Below, in pieces: positions 8,680-17,609 of a stretch of DNA of 64,000 nt. Within the stretch, counting starts at the first letter, position 1, and every line of letters begins with the position of its first letter. This DNA comes from Barrientosiimonas humi. GTDB taxonomy: Bacteria > Actinomycetota > Actinomycetes > Actinomycetales > Dermatophilaceae. The notes below the pieces were generated by a model that made no database searches, was not told where the DNA came from, and worked only from the letters and a program-made list of their open reading frames with translations. The translations under genes and the position numbers were made by a program. The stretch spans positions 1,271,375 through 1,335,374 of the forward strand of contig NZ_VFOK01000001.1 in assembly GCF_006716095.1 (NCBI RefSeq), in the 5' to 3' direction.

Positions 8680-9705
8680 GTGCGTTCCACCCGACTGCGG
8701 CTGGTTGCCGCTGCCGTTGTTCCGCTCGCGCTCCTGACGGCCTGTGGCGACGACGCCACCGACGCCGCGTCCTCGAGCAGCCCGACCACGGCGGCCTCGC
8801 CGCTCACGGTCGCGCCCGACAAGGTCACGCCGATCACGGCGGCCGCGGTCTCCCAGAGCAACCCGGCCAAGCCGACCATGAAGCTGTCCACGACGCCGTT
8901 CCAGGTCAACGCGACCACGACGAAGGTGACCAAGCAGGGCACCGGCAAGACCGTCGGCGCCAAGGACATCGCGTACGTCTCCTACGTCGCCGTCAACGGC
9001 ACGTCCGGCAAGACGATCGAGTCGACCTTCGGCAAGCCGAACGCCGCGTTCAACCTCGGCAACCCCGGCACCTTCCCCGGCCTGGTCAAGGCGCTCAAGG
9101 GCAAGAAGGTCGGCACCGAGATGGTCGTCGCGGTGCCGCCGTCCGAGGGCTTCGGCGCCCAGGGCAACAAGCAGGTCGGCATCACGAGCAAGGACACGAT
9201 GGTGTTCTTCGTGAAGGTCAACGACTCGATGCCGCTGCTCACCGAGATCAAGGGCAAGGAGAAGCAGCCCAGCGACGAGAACCTGCCCAGGGCCACCGTC
9301 CCCGCCGGCGCGGGCAAGGAGGCCAAGATCACCGAGCCCAAGACCAAGGAGCGCCCCACCAAGACGGTCAGCGAGGAGCTGATCACCGGTGAGGGTCCCA
9401 AGGTCGTCGAGGGCCAGACCGTGCTGGTCTCCTACACCGGCAAGATCTGGGGCGGCAAGGTCTTCGACTCCACCGCCAAGCAGGGCGGGCAGCCGGCCAC
9501 CTTCGCGCTGCAGACCGGCAGCGCCGGCGGCCAGCAGGGCGTCGTCCCCGGCTTCGTGAAGGGTCTGGCGGGCCACCCGGTCGGCAGCCGCGTGCTGGTC
9601 GTCATGCCCCCGGCCGACGGCTACGGCAAGACCGGCAACCCGCAGGCCGGCATCAAGGGCACCGACACGCTGATCTTCGTGGTCGACATCCTCGCCGCGA
9701 TCTGA
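8680..9705 (+). CDS. FKBP-type peptidyl-prolyl isomerase lipoprotein, two FKBP domains
   Basis: A 341-residue secreted lipoprotein. The signal peptide ends in the lipobox LLTAC, so the mature protein should be anchored to the outer face of the membrane. Two FKBP-like domains follow (about residues 75-190 and 235-340). Only the second has near-canonical elements (VLVSYTGK, GFVKGLAGHPVGS, PPADGYG); the first is more diverged. It should catalyse cis-trans isomerisation of prolyl bonds in exported proteins. The start is GTG after a short leader with GATGAGG. The single-domain FKBP gene follows 36 bp later. Confidence 0.92.
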   Translation: MRSTRLRLVAAAVVPLALLTACGDDATDAASSSSPTTAASPLTVAPDKVTPITAAAVSQSNPAKPTMKLSTTPFQVNATTTKVTKQGTGKTVGAKDIAYVSYVAVNGTSGKTIESTFGKPNAAFNLGNPGTFPGLVKALKGKKVGTEMVVAVPPSEGFGAQGNKQVGITSKDTMVFFVKVNDSMPLLTEIKGKEKQPSDENLPRATVPAGAGKEAKITEPKTKERPTKTVSEELITGEGPKVVEGQTVLVSYTGKIWGGKVFDSTAKQGGQPATFALQTGSAGGQQGVVPGFVKGLAGHPVGSRVLVVMPPADGYGKTGNPQAGIKGTDTLIFVVDILAAI

Positions 9706-9741
9706 GCCACCGAACCCACCACCGCACGCCAAGGAGCTCCC

Positions 9742-10161
9742 ATGCCGTTCGACCCCAGCACCACCAAGCCCGAGATCGACTTCCCCGGCGACACCCCGCC
9801 GACCGAGCTGGTCATCGAGGACATCACCGAGGGCGACGGCCCCGAGGCGGCCCCCGGCGACACCGTCAAGGCGCACTACGTCGGTGTCGCCTGGTCGACC
9901 GGCGAGGAGTTCGACGCCTCCTGGAACCGCGGCGCGCCGCTGGACTTCCAGGTCGGCGTCGGCCAGGTCATCCAGGGCTGGGACGAGGGCATCGTCGGCA
10001 TGAAGGTCGGCGGCCGGCGCAAGCTGATCATCCCGCCGGAGCTCGGCTACGGCGACCGCGGCGCCGGCGGGGCGAGCAAGCCCGGCGAGACGCTGATCTT
10101 CGTCGTGGACCTGGTCGCCACCAACAAGCCCGGCGCCGGCCGCGCGTTCGGGCTCGGCTGA
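9742..10161 (+). CDS. FKBP-type peptidyl-prolyl cis-trans isomerase
   Basis: A 139-residue cytoplasmic FKBP with no signal peptide. It contains the canonical elements AHYVGVAWSTGEEFD, QVIQGWDEGIVGMKVGGRR and PPELGYGDRG. It should speed prolyl isomerisation during protein folding. AAGGAGCT precedes the ATG. It follows the lipoprotein FKBP in the same direction and is probably co-transcribed. Confidence 0.96.
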   Translation: MPFDPSTTKPEIDFPGDTPPTELVIEDITEGDGPEAAPGDTVKAHYVGVAWSTGEEFDASWNRGAPLDFQVGVGQVIQGWDEGIVGMKVGGRRKLIIPPELGYGDRGAGGASKPGETLIFVVDLVATNKPGAGRAFGLG

Positions 10162-10243
10162 TCTCTGTCGCGTCTCCTCCTCCGTACGGACTCGCAGGCT
10201 CCTCCGCACGGCATCGTCGACACGACGTGTTGATCTCTGTCGC
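10159..10243. repeat. Two interleaved short direct repeats between FKBP and DUF3866 genes
   Basis: TGATCTCTGTCGC occurs at 10159-10171 (starting in the stop codon) and at 10231-10243. Between the copies, CTCCTCCGYACGG occurs at 10177-10189 and 10199-10211. The gap separates two convergent genes, so it probably contains 3' ends. No clean terminator hairpin was seen. Confidence 0.55.
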
Positions 10244-10257
10244 CTGACCTCTCCCGC

Positions 10258-11340
10258 CTAGAGCAAGCTCGCTGCGTGGCGGCCGGCGGCGGCGGCGGCG
10301 AGGAACGCCGCCTCGTCGGCGTCCAGGTCGCGGCCCATCGTGCGCAGCGGCACCGGTGAGGCCTCGAGCGCCCGGCGCAGCCCCTCGACCGGCACGTCGA
10401 CCCGGCGCAGCCGGTCGTCGCTGAGCGCGACCATCGCGTCGGCCTGATCGGAGACGGTCGCGCCGAGCGGCCCGGCCAGCCCCGGCACCGGGAGGTCGGC
10501 GGGCACCCGGGCGACACGGGCGTACGCCGTGGTCGAGTGGTGCGAGACGCCCTGGTGACGCTCGCGCGGGTCGGCCTGCGACACGCGCAGCGCGGCGACG
10601 CCGCGGCCGCCGAGCACGTGGGTGGCGTTCAGTGCCTCGCCCGCGGCCACGCCGGAGAAGCCCCATCGGGTGCCGGTGCCGAGGTTGCCCGGGCCCTGGG
10701 TCAGCACGACGACGTCGGCCCCGAGCACCGCCCGGGCCGCGAGCAGCCCGGAGTGCACGGTGACCGCCTCCAGGTCCCCGCCGTACGCCTGCCCCACCGT
10801 CACCGAGCCGGCCAGCCACCCCGCGTCGCGCAGGCCGGCGACCGTGCGGGAGAAGGCGATCGGCAGCGCGCCGCCGTCGCTCATGACGTAGGCGACCCGC
10901 GGCTCGCCGCCCGCCGCCTCGCGCAGGCCGGCGACGACCGCCGGCAGCGCCGAGTGCAGGTCGGCGACCACGACCGGGAGCCCGCCCAGGTCGTCGGCCT
11001 CGCGCAGCAGCTCGTGGTGCGGCGACTCCTGCTCGTCGGCGCCGAGGACCATCGTCTGGGTGGGGGTGTAGCGCGCCTTGACCACGTGGCCGGGCGAGGG
11101 CGGCGGGTCCTCGGGCAGCGCGTCGGGCAGCGCCACCACCAGCGCGAAACCGCCGGTGCCGAGCCCGCGCTCGAGGGCGGCGACGTTGAGCAGCACCCGG
11201 TCGCCGACCGCGGGCTCGCCGACCTCGTCGAGATAGGTCAGCGCGCGCACCTGCTGCTCGCCGACCCGCACCAGGTGCTCCACGGTGCCGGCCGACCGGG
11301 ACAGCTCCTGCTCGACCACGCCCTCGCGCCACCTGATCAC
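10258..11340 (-). CDS. DUF3866 family protein
   Basis: A 360-residue protein of the DUF3866 family, typical of actinobacteria and clostridia and often beside pafBC. It has an N-terminal beta-rich segment and a central alpha/beta part with conserved Gly-rich turns (TQGPGNLGTGT, HSGLLAAR). The function is not established. I chose GTG 11340 because TAGCGT lies exactly 7 nt upstream, which fits a leaderless mRNA; GTG 11349 would add three residues. It is divergent from pafB, with the two -10 elements only 16 bp apart. Confidence 0.85.
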   Translation of the reverse strand: MIRWREGVVEQELSRSAGTVEHLVRVGEQQVRALTYLDEVGEPAVGDRVLLNVAALERGLGTGGFALVVALPDALPEDPPPSPGHVVKARYTPTQTMVLGADEQESPHHELLREADDLGGLPVVVADLHSALPAVVAGLREAAGGEPRVAYVMSDGGALPIAFSRTVAGLRDAGWLAGSVTVGQAYGGDLEAVTVHSGLLAARAVLGADVVVLTQGPGNLGTGTRWGFSGVAAGEALNATHVLGGRGVAALRVSQADPRERHQGVSHHSTTAYARVARVPADLPVPGLAGPLGATVSDQADAMVALSDDRLRRVDVPVEGLRRALEASPVPLRTMGRDLDADEAAFLAAAAAGRHAASLL

Positions 11341-11347
11341 GCGTCGC

Positions 11348-11353
11348 ACGCTA
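11348..11353 (-). promoter_or_regulatory. -10 element of DUF3866 gene
   Basis: TAGCGT (minus strand) ends 7 nt before GTG 11340, consistent with a leaderless transcript. It faces the pafB -10 element at 11370-11375. Confidence 0.5.
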
Positions 11354-11369
11354 GTACGAACTCCCTCGC

Positions 11370-11375
11370 TAGGGT
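11370..11375 (+). promoter_or_regulatory. -10 element of pafBC
   Basis: TAGGGT ends 7 nt before the pafB ATG, consistent with leaderless expression of the pafBC unit. Confidence 0.55.
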
Positions 11376-11382
11376 TGGGGGC

Positions 11383-12369
11383 ATGGCTGCGGCAACCTCA
11401 CCAGCGCACAAGACCGAGCGACTGCTCAACCTGGTCATCTGCCTGCTCTACACGCGCCAACCGCTCGCCAAGCAGCAGATCCGCGCCGCCGTGCCGCAGT
11501 ATGCCGAGGTCGCCTCCGACGAGTCGTTCGACCGGATGTTCGAGCGCGACAAGGACGAGCTGCGCGACCTGGGGATCCCGCTGCGCACCGAGGCGGTCGA
11601 CGCGTTCTTCGACGACGAGACCGGCTATCGCATCGACCAGCGCGAGTACGCCCTTCCCGAGATCACCTTCGAGGCCGACGAGCTCACGGTGCTGGGCCTC
11701 GCCGCGCGCACCTGGCAGCAGGCGAGCCTCGGCGGCCCCGCCGCGCAGGCGATGCGCAAGCTGCGCGCGCAGGACGTCACCCGCGACGAGGCGTCGGTGC
11801 TCGCCCTCGAGCCGCGGGTGCGCACGACCGAGGCGGCGTTCGAGCCGATGAAGAACGCCGCGCTGCGCCACCAGGTCGTGACCTTCGACTACCGCAAGGG
11901 GCGCGGCGCGCCGGAGGGGCGGCGGCTGCAGCCGTGGGCGGTCACCAGCTGGCACGGCCACTGGTACGCCACCGGGTTCGACCTCGACCGCGACGCCCCC
12001 CGGGTGTTCCGGCTGAGCCGGGTGGTCGGTGCCGTGCGCACGCAGGGCAAGCCCGGCGCGTACGCCGTGCCCGACGACCACGACGCCGTCGCCATGATCG
12101 CCGCCACCGGCGACGCCGGGGCCACCACCCGGGCGCGGCTGCAGGTGCGCGCCGGCGCCGGCAACACGCTGCGCCGCAGCGCGACGGACGTCCGCCGGGT
12201 CGACGACGACTGGGACGAGCTCACCGTGGAGCGCACCGACCTCGGGGCCCTGGTGGCCGAGGTGTGCGGCTTCGGGCCCGCGGTGCTGGCGCTGGAGCCG
12301 CCGGAGCTGGTCGAGCAGGTGGGAGCCCGGCTCGACGCGCTCGTCGCCGCGCACGGAGGGGCGAGCTGA
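11383..12369 (+). CDS. pafB: WYL-domain transcriptional regulator PafB
   Basis: A 328-residue regulator with an N-terminal winged helix (residues 10-90), a WYL sensor domain (about 150-230, containing the WHGHWYATGFDL core) and a WCX C-terminal region. In mycobacteria PafB acts with PafC to activate the RecA-independent DNA-damage response from promoters of the form TTGTCRGTG-N8-TANNNT. The ATG at 11383 is favoured by its leaderless -10 element; the longer upstream frame is antisense to the DUF3866 gene. Its stop overlaps the pafC start (TGATG). Confidence 0.95.
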   Translation: MAAATSPAHKTERLLNLVICLLYTRQPLAKQQIRAAVPQYAEVASDESFDRMFERDKDELRDLGIPLRTEAVDAFFDDETGYRIDQREYALPEITFEADELTVLGLAARTWQQASLGGPAAQAMRKLRAQDVTRDEASVLALEPRVRTTEAAFEPMKNAALRHQVVTFDYRKGRGAPEGRRLQPWAVTSWHGHWYATGFDLDRDAPRVFRLSRVVGAVRTQGKPGAYAVPDDHDAVAMIAATGDAGATTRARLQVRAGAGNTLRRSATDVRRVDDDWDELTVERTDLGALVAEVCGFGPAVLALEPPELVEQVGARLDALVAAHGGAS

Positions 12370-13343
12370 TGGCCGCGCCGGAGAGTGCGACCGCGCGCCT
12401 GGCGCGGCTGCTGACGATGGTGCCGTGGCTGGTCAACCGCCAGGGCATCGACCTGCAGCAGGCCGCGCGCGAGCTCGGGGTCAGCCCCGAGCAGATCGAG
12501 GCGGACCTGCTGCTGCTGTTCGTCTGCGGCACCCCGGGCCACCTGCCCGACGACCTCATCGAGGCCGAGTGGGAGGACGGCCACGTCTACCTGCGCAACG
12601 CCGACACCATCGCCCGCCCGCTGCGGCTCGACCGCGACGAGGCGCTGGCGCTGATCGTCGGGCTGCGCACCCTGCTCGACGTGCCGGGGCTGGGGGAGCG
12701 GGCCGCGGTCGAGCGCGCCCTGGCCAAGCTCACCGAGGCCACCGGCGAGACCGCCGGCGACACCGGCCGGGTGCGGGTGGCCCTCGACGACGACGCCTCC
12801 GACACCGTGCTGCCGGTCGTGCGCCAGGCGCTGGAGCAGGACCGGCGGCTGCACCTGCGATACCTGGTCGCGGCGCGCGACGAGGCCACCGAACGCCACG
12901 TCGACCCGATGCGGGTGCTGAACATCGACGGCCACTGGTACCTCGAGGGTTGGTGCCACCGCGCGCAGGACCAGCGGCTGTTCCGGCTCGACCGCGTCGA
13001 GCGCGTCGCGCTGCTCGACGAACCCGGCACCCCACCCGCCGACGCGCGCCCGCGCGAGCTCGACGGCGGCGTGTTCCAGCCCTCGCGCGAGGACCTGCTG
13101 GTGCGGCTGCGCCTCGCGCCGGGCGCGAGCTGGGTCGCCGAGTACTACCCCGTCGAGCGGGTCGAGGAGACCGACGACGGCGCGAGCGTGGTCGACCTGC
13201 GGGTCGCCGACCCCGCGTGGGTGGTCTCGCTGGTGTGGCGGCTGGGCGGCCAGGCCACGGTGCTGGAGCCCGCCGAGATCGCCGAACGGGTGCGGGCGGG
13301 CGCGGCCGAGGCGCGCGCGGCGTACGCCTCGGAGTCTGCGTAG
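12369..13343 (+). CDS. pafC: WYL-domain transcriptional regulator PafC
   Basis: A 324-residue paralogue of PafB, translationally coupled to it by a 1-base stop/start overlap. It has a winged-helix start (ARLLTMVPWLVNRQG), a WYL domain around NIDGHWYLEGWCHRA and a WCX end. PafB and PafC form one functional activator in mycobacteria, where single-stranded DNA made during replication stress is thought to be the signal. A matching target promoter is present upstream of the DUF222/HNH gene at 49020. Confidence 0.95.
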   Translation: MAAPESATARLARLLTMVPWLVNRQGIDLQQAARELGVSPEQIEADLLLLFVCGTPGHLPDDLIEAEWEDGHVYLRNADTIARPLRLDRDEALALIVGLRTLLDVPGLGERAAVERALAKLTEATGETAGDTGRVRVALDDDASDTVLPVVRQALEQDRRLHLRYLVAARDEATERHVDPMRVLNIDGHWYLEGWCHRAQDQRLFRLDRVERVALLDEPGTPPADARPRELDGGVFQPSREDLLVRLRLAPGASWVAEYYPVERVEETDDGASVVDLRVADPAWVVSLVWRLGGQATVLEPAEIAERVRAGAAEARAAYASESA

Positions 13344-13403
13344 ACTGAAACAGGTCCACCACAAGGGTGGGCTCGCTCCCACCGATCGGAAGAGGCGCCT
13401 GAC

Positions 13404-13856
13404 GTGGCACGACTGTTCGACAACCCGATGGCCGTGATCATCCTGGTCCTGATCATCGTCGTCGTCTTCGGCTGGAAGCGTCTGCCCGACGCCGCCCGCA
13501 GCCTGGGTCGCTCGACCAAGATCCTCAAGAGCGAGCTCGGCGACCTGGGTGACAGCAAGGCTTCCCGCGAGACGGTGCAGGGCGAGACCCGGCAGCCGGG
13601 CCAGGGCGCGACGCCCGCCGGCGGACCGGTCCCCGGCGAGAGCGCTCCGGGCCAGGGCTACACCGCCCCCGGCCAGGGCTACCAGACCCCGCCGCAGGGC
13701 GCGGGCCAGGGCTACCAGCAGCCGACGTACGGCCAGCCGCAGCAGCCGGGCGGCCAGCAGCAGCCCCAGCAGCCCGGCGGGCAGCAGGAGGCGCCGCACT
13801 ACCAGCCCCCGCAGTACCAGCCGCCCCAGCAGGGCGGCGGCCAGCAGGGCCGCTGA
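13404..13856 (+). CDS. tatA: Sec-independent translocase subunit TatA
   Basis: A 150-residue TatA protein. One N-terminal membrane helix (about residues 9-22) is followed by the amphipathic helix KRLPDAARSLGRSTKILKSE. The rest is a Gln/Gly/Pro-rich tail with repeated GQGYQ-like units, longer than in model TatA proteins but usual for actinobacteria. It forms the pore for folded twin-arginine substrates. The start is GTG, with GAAGAGG upstream. A weak hairpin GGTGGG/CCCACC sits in its 60-bp leader and TAGACT (13341) is a possible -10. Confidence 0.95.
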   Translation: MARLFDNPMAVIILVLIIVVVFGWKRLPDAARSLGRSTKILKSELGDLGDSKASRETVQGETRQPGQGATPAGGPVPGESAPGQGYTAPGQGYQTPPQGAGQGYQQPTYGQPQQPGGQQQPQQPGGQQEAPHYQPPQYQPPQQGGGQQGR

Positions 13857-13895
13857 GCGCGCCCCGCCGGCACCCCTTGACGCGCAGCCTCTGAC

Positions 13896-14741
13896 ATGGC
13901 GCTGCTTCGGCGCAGGGCCGACAACCCCGAAGCCCGGATGTCGCTCGGTGAGCACTTCCGGGAGTTCCGCAACCGCCTGCTGATCTCGGCGACCGCGATC
14001 CTGGTCGGCGGGATCGTCGGCTGGATCCTCTACGACCCGGTGAGCATCGGCTCGTGGCGCTTCGACGGCGTCTGGAACTACATCATCGCGCCGATGAACG
14101 AGTACCAGCGGCGCAACCCGGGCAGCGAGATCCAGCCCAACTTCGGGCAGGCCACCCAGGCGTTCAGCCTGCGGATGAAGATCGCCTTCTTCGTCGGGCT
14201 CATCCTGTCCAGCCCGGTGTGGCTGTGGCAGATCTGGGGCTTCCTCGTGCCCGGCATGACCAAGCGCGAGAAGAAGGTCGCGCGGCTGTTCATCGTCACG
14301 GCGGTGCCGCTGTTCCTCGCCGGCTGCCTGTTCGGCGGCACGGCGATCACGAACATCCTCGAGGTGCTCTACAACTTCACCCCCGACACCGCGACGAACA
14401 TCGTCGACGCGACCTACTACGTCAACTTCGTCACCAAGTTCATCCTGGTGATGGGGCTGTCGTTCCTGCTGCCGGTGATCCTGATGGCGCTCAACACCAT
14501 CCGGATCCTCCCGGGGCGGATCATGCTCAAGGGGTGGCGCATCGCGATCATCGGCATCGCGGTGTTCGCGGCCATGATGTCGCCGACGCCCGACGCGTGG
14601 TCGATGTTCGTGGTGATGATGCCGATGGTGATCCTGTACTACGGCGCCTGCTTCCTCGCGATCCAGATCGACAAGCGTCGCGAGAAGCGTGAGCGGCCCG
14701 ACTGGCTGGACCTGCCGGACGACCAGGCCTCCGAGATCTGA
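13896..14741 (+). CDS. tatC: Sec-independent translocase subunit TatC
   Basis: A 281-residue integral membrane protein with six helices, the receptor for twin-arginine signal peptides. The N-terminus carries MSLGEHFREFRNRLL, the conserved TatC opening, and a middle loop holds PGMTKREKK. It lies 39 bp after tatA and is expected to be co-transcribed. No tatB is adjacent, as is common in actinobacteria. Confidence 0.97.
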   Translation: MALLRRRADNPEARMSLGEHFREFRNRLLISATAILVGGIVGWILYDPVSIGSWRFDGVWNYIIAPMNEYQRRNPGSEIQPNFGQATQAFSLRMKIAFFVGLILSSPVWLWQIWGFLVPGMTKREKKVARLFIVTAVPLFLAGCLFGGTAITNILEVLYNFTPDTATNIVDATYYVNFVTKFILVMGLSFLLPVILMALNTIRILPGRIMLKGWRIAIIGIAVFAAMMSPTPDAWSMFVVMMPMVILYYGACFLAIQIDKRREKRERPDWLDLPDDQASEI

Positions 14742-14755
14742 GCCGCGCGCCGACA

Positions 14756-14761
14756 TACGCT
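14756..14761 (+). promoter_or_regulatory. -10 element of helicase gene
   Basis: TACGCT ends 6 nt before ATG 14768, consistent with a leaderless transcript separate from tatAC. Confidence 0.5.
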
Positions 14762-14767
14762 CGGGGT

Positions 14768-17575
14768 ATGCCCACCTCGCCTGCCGAGAGCTATGCCGCC
14801 GCGCGCGACCGGCGCCGGTTCGACAGCACCCACCTCGGCCGCTTCGCGCAGGGATACGACTTCCCGCTCGACGACTTCCAGGTGCGCGGCTGCGCCGCCG
14901 TGCAGGACGGCCGCGGCGTGCTCGTCGCCGCCCCCACCGGGTCGGGCAAGACGGTGGTGGGGGAGTTCGCCTGCTTCCTGGCCCTGCACACCGGCCGCAA
15001 GACCTTCTACACCACGCCGATCAAGGCGCTGTCGAACCAGAAGTACACCGACCTGGTGCAGCGGCACGGCGCGGCGAACGTCGGTCTGCTCACCGGCGAC
15101 TCCTCGATCAACGGCGAGGCGCCCATCGTCGTGATGACCACCGAGGTGCTGCGCAACATGCTGTACGCCGGCAGCAGCACCCTCGACGAGCTCGGCTTCG
15201 TGGTCATGGACGAGGTGCACTACCTCGCCGACCGGTTCCGCGGCGCGGTCTGGGAAGAGGTCATCATCCACCTGCCGGAGTCGGTGCAGGTCATCTCGCT
15301 GTCGGCGACGGTGAGCAACGCCGAGGAGTTCGGCGACTGGCTGACCGAGGTGCGTGGCGACACCGAGGTCATCGTCGAGGAGCACCGGCCGGTGCCGCTG
15401 TGGCAGCACATGATGGTCGGGCGCGACCTGATGGACCTGTTCGTCGAGGAAGACCGAGCCGGCGAGGGTGACGACGACGCGGCCCTGGCAGTCAACCCCG
15501 AGCTGCTGCGCCGCATCCAGCGCGCCGACGCCGACGCCCGGCCGCGGCGCGAGGACGCCGGTGCGCCCCGCGGGCGGCGCGGCCGCCAGACCCGGGGCCG
15601 CCGCGGTGGCCCGCCGCCGCGCGGCGGCCGGCCGGGCGGCGGTCCGAGCCGCGCCGAGGTCATCGACCGCCTCGACCGCGACGGGCTGCTGCCGGCGATC
15701 ACCTTCATCTTCAGCCGGGTCGGCTGCGACGCCGCGGTCGGGCAGCTGCTCGCCTGGGGCACCCAGCTGATCCCCGAGGAGGAGGGGCGCAAGATCCGCC
15801 GGCTCGTCGAGGAGCGGGTCGCCGGGCTGCCCGAGGAGGACCTCGGCGTCCTCGGCTACTGGGACTTCGTCGAGGGCCTGTCCCGCGGGTTCGCCGCGCA
15901 CCACGCCGGGATGCTGCCGACCTTCCGCGAGATCGTCGAGGAGCTGTTCACCGCCGGCCGGATCAAGGCGGTCTTCGCCACCGAGACCCTGGCGCTCGGC
16001 ATCAACATGCCGGCACGCACCGTCGTGCTCGAGCGGCTGGTGAAGTTCAACGGCGAGAACCACGTCGAGATCACCCCGGCCGAGTTCACCCAGCTCACCG
16101 GTCGCGCCGGCCGTCGCGGCATCGACGTCGAGGGCCACGCGGTCGTGCTGCACCACCGCGGCGTCGACCCCGAAGCGGTCGCCGGCCTCGCCTCGACCCG
16201 CACCTATCCGCTGCGCTCGAGCTTCGTGCCGACCTCCAACATGGCCGTCAACCTGCTCGACCGGGTCGGTCGCGGCCCGGCCCGTGAGGTGCTGGAGTCA
16301 TCGTTCGCCCAGTTCCAGGCCGACCGCGCGGTCGTCGGCATCTCGCGCGCGATCCGGCGCAACGAGGAGGGCCTGGAGGGTTACGCCGACGCGATGCGCT
16401 GCCACCTCGGCGACTTCGCCGAGTACGCCCGCATGCGCCGCGAGCTCAGCGACCTGCAGAAGCAGGCGCACAAGCGCCCGGCGGGCAGCCTGCGCGCCGC
16501 CGCCGCCCAGTCGCTGACCCGGCTGCAGCCCGGCGACGTCGTACGCATCCCCACCGGGCGGCGGGCCGGTCTCGCCGTCGTCATCCCGGGCCGGCGCGGC
16601 TCGCAGCGCGGCGGGGGAGACCCGCTGGTGCTGACCCTCGACGCGCAGATCCGCAGCCTCGGCGAGAGCGACGTCACCGAGCCGGTCGAGCCGATCGCCC
16701 ATCTCGACGTGCCCCGCACGTTCAGCGGCCGCAGCCCCCGGTCGCGCCGCGACCTCGCGGCCACGCTGCGGGCGAAGGTGCCGCACGACCCGCCGCGCCG
16801 GCCCTCCGCGGCCCGCGACGAGGGAGAGGACGACGCCGAGCGCGCCGAGCTCGAGCGGCTGCAGGCCGCGCTCAAGGCGCACCCGTGCCACGAGTGCCCC
16901 TACCGCGAGGACCACGCGCGCTGGGCCGAGCGGTGGTGGCGCCTGGAGCGCGAGACCGAGGGGCTGCGGCGCAAGGTCAGCAACCGCACGCACACGGTCG
17001 CACGCACGTTCGACCGCATCTGCGACCTGCTGGCCGAGCTGGGCTACCTCGACGAGGACGGCCAGAAGGTCACCGACGACGGGCGCATGCTGCAGCGCAT
17101 CTACACCGAGAAGGACCTGCTCGCGGCCGAGTGCCTGCGCCGCGGGGTCTGGCGCGGGCTCGACCCGGCCTCGCTCGCCGCGGTCGTCAGCACGCTGGTG
17201 CACGAGCCCCGGCGCGAGGGGGCCGACCTGGCGCCGCGCATGCCCACGGGCCAGGTGCAGGACGTCGTGCGCGAGATGGACAAGATCTGGAGCGACCTGG
17301 AGGACCAGCAGCGGCTGCACCGGCTCACGCCGATGAACCCGCCCGACGCCGGCATCGCCTGGATGGTCCACCGCTGGGCGAGCGGCCAGCGCCTCGAGGT
17401 GGTGCTGCGCGACAGCGAGCTGTCGGCCGGTGACTTCGTGCGCCGCTGCAAGCAGCTGGTCGACCTGCTCGACCAGGTCGCCGACGCCACCACCGACCCG
17501 GCGCTGCGCAAGAGCGCCCGCAGCGCGGTCGACGCCGTGATGCGCGGTGTCGTCGCGGCCGACCGCCTCGACTGA
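14768..17575 (+). CDS. helY: DEVH-box RNA helicase, Ski2/Mtr4-like (HelY family)
   Basis: A 935-residue superfamily 2 helicase related to yeast Ski2/Mtr4. Motifs in order: APTGSGKT (near residue 55), DEVH (near 148), SATVSN, and QLTGRAGRRG (near 442); a C-terminal DSHCT-type helical domain follows. By homology it unwinds structured RNA, probably in decay or ribosome maturation. Between the two RecA-like domains (about residues 257-295) is an Arg/Gly/Pro-rich insertion that resembles an RGG RNA-binding segment. It sits after tatAC, a common actinobacterial order. Confidence 0.93.
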   Translation: MPTSPAESYAAARDRRRFDSTHLGRFAQGYDFPLDDFQVRGCAAVQDGRGVLVAAPTGSGKTVVGEFACFLALHTGRKTFYTTPIKALSNQKYTDLVQRHGAANVGLLTGDSSINGEAPIVVMTTEVLRNMLYAGSSTLDELGFVVMDEVHYLADRFRGAVWEEVIIHLPESVQVISLSATVSNAEEFGDWLTEVRGDTEVIVEEHRPVPLWQHMMVGRDLMDLFVEEDRAGEGDDDAALAVNPELLRRIQRADADARPRREDAGAPRGRRGRQTRGRRGGPPPRGGRPGGGPSRAEVIDRLDRDGLLPAITFIFSRVGCDAAVGQLLAWGTQLIPEEEGRKIRRLVEERVAGLPEEDLGVLGYWDFVEGLSRGFAAHHAGMLPTFREIVEELFTAGRIKAVFATETLALGINMPARTVVLERLVKFNGENHVEITPAEFTQLTGRAGRRGIDVEGHAVVLHHRGVDPEAVAGLASTRTYPLRSSFVPTSNMAVNLLDRVGRGPAREVLESSFAQFQADRAVVGISRAIRRNEEGLEGYADAMRCHLGDFAEYARMRRELSDLQKQAHKRPAGSLRAAAAQSLTRLQPGDVVRIPTGRRAGLAVVIPGRRGSQRGGGDPLVLTLDAQIRSLGESDVTEPVEPIAHLDVPRTFSGRSPRSRRDLAATLRAKVPHDPPRRPSAARDEGEDDAERAELERLQAALKAHPCHECPYREDHARWAERWWRLERETEGLRRKVSNRTHTVARTFDRICDLLAELGYLDEDGQKVTDDGRMLQRIYTEKDLLAAECLRRGVWRGLDPASLAAVVSTLVHEPRREGADLAPRMPTGQVQDVVREMDKIWSDLEDQQRLHRLTPMNPPDAGIAWMVHRWASGQRLEVVLRDSELSAGDFVRRCKQLVDLLDQVADATTDPALRKSARSAVDAVMRGVVAADRLD

Positions 17576-17609
17576 TCCGCGAACCCGCTGTCACGACGCC
17601 GTCATGACC

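Noticed and set aside
11889-14756. 955-residue minus-strand frame opposite pafBC-tatAC
   Set aside because: It is the antisense of four confidently identified genes and has no domain signature.
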